In this document: positions 62,249 through 64,000 of the stretch, in pieces | Layout of the letters: each line of letters begins with the position of its first letter | Numbering within the stretch: the first letter of the stretch is position 1 | Origin: an uncultured Lachnospiraceae bacterium | GTDB taxonomy: Bacteria > Bacillota > Clostridia > Lachnospirales > Lachnospiraceae | Direction: 5' to 3' | Length of the DNA: 64,000 nt | Assembly: GCA_910584845.1 (NCBI GenBank) | Contig: CAJUDH010000002.1 | Location: 186,001 to 250,000, forward strand | Notes under the pieces: generated by a model | What the model saw: the letters and a program-made list of their open reading frames with translations, nothing else | Database searches by the model: none | What the model was told of the DNA's origin: nothing | Position numbers and translations under genes: made by a program

Positions 62249-63283
62249 TTATTGGTTCAAACCATCCATGGCTGCTTTTACATGCCGCACATAAATATCC
62301 TGTATGGCTTTTAACTCTCCAAGCCCATGGAGCAGACATTCCACTTCATACCCTTCCCCTTCCATAACAGCCTTCCAGGAATCCTCGCCGTCTCCCGCCA
62401 TATCATTGTTGGCATGGTCGCCGGCCACTACCATCAAAGGTTCCAGCACTACCTTTTTATATTTTCCTGCCCCCCGCAAAGCTGCCGTTATATCGTCCAG
62501 CGTAGGGGTTGCTTCTACCGTCCCGATATAATAATTTTCAAATCCTTTTTCCGCCAATTTTTCCTGCAGCGAAGCATAAATCTGGTTGGAAGGCGCCTGC
62601 GTGCCATGCCCCATAAATACCACAGCCGTTTCCCCGTCGTCATAGGAAGAGGTGGCGTCTGTAACGGCTTTTGCCACGGCATCCAAGTCTTCTTCATCGG
62701 CCAGCAAAGGCTGGCCAACCACAATCTGCGCAAAATCCCCGTTGTAGTTTTCCAGCTCCTGGACCATGTCCCTATATTCCATCCCGTCCATCAGATGGGT
62801 GGGCTGGACAATCAAAGTTTTAACCCCGTCGGCCACTGCCCGGTCCAGGGCCTGAGCCATATTGTCAACCTCCAGGCCATCCCGCTCTTTTAATATGTCA
62901 ATAATCTTCTGGGCCGTAAACGCCCTCCTCACCGGATACCGGGGGTAAGCCGTGGCGATGGCCTCCTCAATGGCGCCGATGGTAACGTCCCGGCTTTCCT
63001 TATAGCTGGTGCCAAAGCTTACCACCAAAATAACCGCCTCTTCCGCCGCCGTCCCCTCTGCTTTCCCTTCCTCCCCGGCCTCGGGGGCCTTTGGCTTTTG
63101 GGCCTCATCCCTCTCCGGTTTTTCTGTCCCCGGCATTGCGGCAAATACCTCCTTTGCAGCCTCCCTCGTATCTGCCGCCCCTTCCGCCCCCGTGGCCGCC
63201 GTGTTGACATTGCCTTTGCATCCGGGCAGGCATAACGCTGCCGCCAGAAACAATACCGATAACGCTGAAATTTTCCCCTTCAT
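62249..63283 (-). CDS. cbiK: Lipoprotein sirohydrochlorin cobaltochelatase (CbiK)
   Basis: 344 residues. CbiK fold from about residue 85: VVSFGTSYKESRDVTIGAIE, then VQPTHLMDGMEYRDM with the first catalytic His and EPLMVVAGDHANNDMAGDGEDSW with the second, both conserved as in class II cobaltochelatases. Unlike cytosolic CbiK it has a signal peptide with lipobox LPGCKG near residue 22 and a ~60-residue acidic linker, so the chelatase domain should be tethered outside the membrane. It heads the cobalamin-riboswitch operon with a binding protein, permease and ATPase, suggesting capture of cobalt or tetrapyrroles for import rather than de novo corrin synthesis. AAGGAGG precedes the ATG. Confidence 0.92.
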   Translation of the reverse strand: MKGKISALSVLFLAAALCLPGCKGNVNTAATGAEGAADTREAAKEVFAAMPGTEKPERDEAQKPKAPEAGEEGKAEGTAAEEAVILVVSFGTSYKESRDVTIGAIEEAIATAYPRYPVRRAFTAQKIIDILKERDGLEVDNMAQALDRAVADGVKTLIVQPTHLMDGMEYRDMVQELENYNGDFAQIVVGQPLLADEEDLDAVAKAVTDATSSYDDGETAVVFMGHGTQAPSNQIYASLQEKLAEKGFENYYIGTVEATPTLDDITAALRGAGKYKKVVLEPLMVVAGDHANNDMAGDGEDSWKAVMEGEGYEVECLLHGLGELKAIQDIYVRHVKAAMDGLNQ

Positions 63284-63412
63284 GTTGCTTCCTCCTTATA
63301 TGAATTTGATGGAAAGCCGGAGTACACGGCCCCGGCTGCTGCCATACGCCCCTGATGCCCGTCGAAGTTTTGCCCCGCACCCCCCACTTTTCCAAGGAAG
63401 GTATCAATGGAC

Positions 63413-63440
63413 GAAAAAAGAAGGCCCGTTAAGGGCCTTC
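63413..63440 (-). terminator. Riboswitch-controlled terminator before cbiK
   Basis: GAAGGCCC pairs with GGGCCTTC over a 5-base loop, then TTTTTT on the minus strand, between the cobalamin aptamer and the cbiK start. Confidence 0.85.
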
Positions 63441-63543
63441 CTACCGATACGCCAATATAGCACCTGCCCAAACGTACCTGTAGTTTGTACGTAACGGCAG
63501 ATGCTTTTTGTCGGACTGGCTTTCGCAGGAAGCGCCAACATAC

Positions 63544-63754
63544 AAAGCCAAGCAGGTTTCCTGGCTCGCGGGCCTTAAGGTGGGCCTGAAAATATCCTCC
63601 TACCTCAAATATACCCTGTCGCTCCCCCGCGCCTTCTCATGCTTTCGCACAATGGCATCTTGCAAGGTGGCTTCCCGCTCACAGTGACCGGATCGCTCGG
63701 GACTTTCACCCGATTCTCTTTTACCCGGCTTCGTAAAGCCGGCACTTGGCCTTT
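63544..63754 (-). ncRNA. Cobalamin riboswitch
   Basis: On the minus strand: P1 arms GCCAAG/CTTGGC, the conserved GAATCGGGTGAAAGTCCCGA and GGTCACTGTGA core, AAGCCACC, and the B12-box-like AGCCAGGAAACCTGC (63552-63566). Order and spacing fit the cobalamin class. It precedes a terminator and the cbiK operon, so high B12 should stop transcription. Confidence 0.92.
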
Positions 63755-63778
63755 TATGAAGTTATGGTTTATGGTTCC

Positions 63779-63807
63779 ATTGTAGAGCCCCCGGATAAAA
63801 ATGTCAA
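63779..63807 (-). promoter_or_regulatory. Promoter of the cobalamin operon
   Basis: On the minus strand TTGACA (63802-63807), 17 bases, TACAAT (63779-63784), just upstream of the riboswitch. Confidence 0.8.
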
Positions 63808-63861
63808 CCGGAAACCCCGCAATGGGAAACCGCCAAAAGTGCCAGGCCTTTTGCGCCCACT

Positions 63862-64000
63862 TTATTCTGTAATGGCCCACACCCTGGCCGGAAGCCCGGT
63901 CGCCCCCTCAATCCTGGGGTAAGACACCACAAGCACCGCCCCTGCAGGCATCACCTGATCCAGATTGGTAAGGACTTCTACCTGCAGCTTCCCCTTGTCC
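63862..64000 (-). CDS. Cyclase-family (kynurenine formamidase-like) protein, C-terminal part
   Basis: Only the last 46 codons lie in the window; the gene runs off the right edge. The readable tail has LTNLDQVMPAGAVLVVSYPR and TGLPARVWAITE before the stop. The N-L-D-Q-[LV]-P and G-x-P-[AV]-R-[VA] pattern is typical of the C-terminus of metal-dependent cyclase/kynurenine formamidase-like hydrolases. Assignment from a short tail is tentative. Confidence 0.55.
   Translation of the reverse strand, partial: DKGKLQVEVLTNLDQVMPAGAVLVVSYPRIEGATGLPARVWAITE

Noticed and set aside
63605..63880. 91-codon minus-strand frame
   Set aside because: Lies inside the cobalamin riboswitch.

Overview
The window looks like chromosome of an anaerobic gut-type Firmicute, most likely Lachnospiraceae (Clostridia). 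The evidence is moderate-to-high GC with strong AGGAGG ribosome binding sites, TTG/GTG starts, a class II galT, a reverse-order rubrerythrin, BlaI/M56 and ECF-sigma/RsgI-type regulators, an LPKTG wall-anchored protein, choline-binding-like repeats, S-box and cobalamin riboswitches, and lipoproteins in place of periplasmic proteins. No phage, IS element, CRISPR array or rRNA was found. There are about 49 protein genes (one partial at the right edge), one tRNA and two gene remnants.

Layout. 1-8.1 kb: an SLC13-type permease, then a minus-strand housekeeping/stress group (S1-domain protein, small alarmone synthetase, membrane glycerophosphodiesterase, dtd, M18 aminopeptidase, FKBP/trigger-factor-like lipoprotein). 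8.4-11.3 kb (+): YcdX phosphatase and LysR, then a PerR-type Fur regulator and rubrerythrin, both preceded by PerR-box-like 7-1-7 palindromes. 11.4-13.9 kb: NSS transporter flanked by two decayed fragments, a rubrerythrin 3' end and an internally deleted mutS2. 13.8-23.1 kb: a glycan-use locus (GH105, ABC importer, heparinase-like protein, ROK kinase, TIM-barrel isomerase) divergent from an AraC regulator. 23.2-27.7 kb: sugar-acid module (IlvD/Edd dehydratase, GntP permease, FadR-type regulator) with a palindrome in the spacer of each of the two divergent promoters.

27.7-41.2 kb: EamA exporter, galT, Gx transporter, a secreted DUF5722 hydrolase-like protein, metK with a complete SAM-I riboswitch, a BlaI/M56 pair with two operators, a secreted repeat protein, murA and tRNA-Gln. 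41.4-49.9 kb: a 1311-residue sortase-anchored repeat protein, an ECF sigma/RsgI-like pair, a CDF metal transporter and purine nucleoside phosphorylase. 50.4-56.5 kb: an Fbp/Afu-type ABC importer divergent from two tandem RpiR regulators with SIS domains, suggesting a sugar-phosphate-like rather than iron substrate. 56.7-58.5 kb: an unrecognised lipoprotein. 58.6-63.8 kb: a cobalamin-riboswitch operon encoding a lipoprotein CbiK chelatase and a BtuFCD-like ABC importer. The window ends inside a cyclase-like gene.

The strongest candidates for something less described are the surface-anchored CbiK plus corrinoid-type ABC operon under a B12 riboswitch, the SAM-I riboswitch with a roughly 100-nt insertion in P3, the RpiR/Afu-type importer, and the paired operator architectures. 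All functional calls come from reading motifs; no database search was run.
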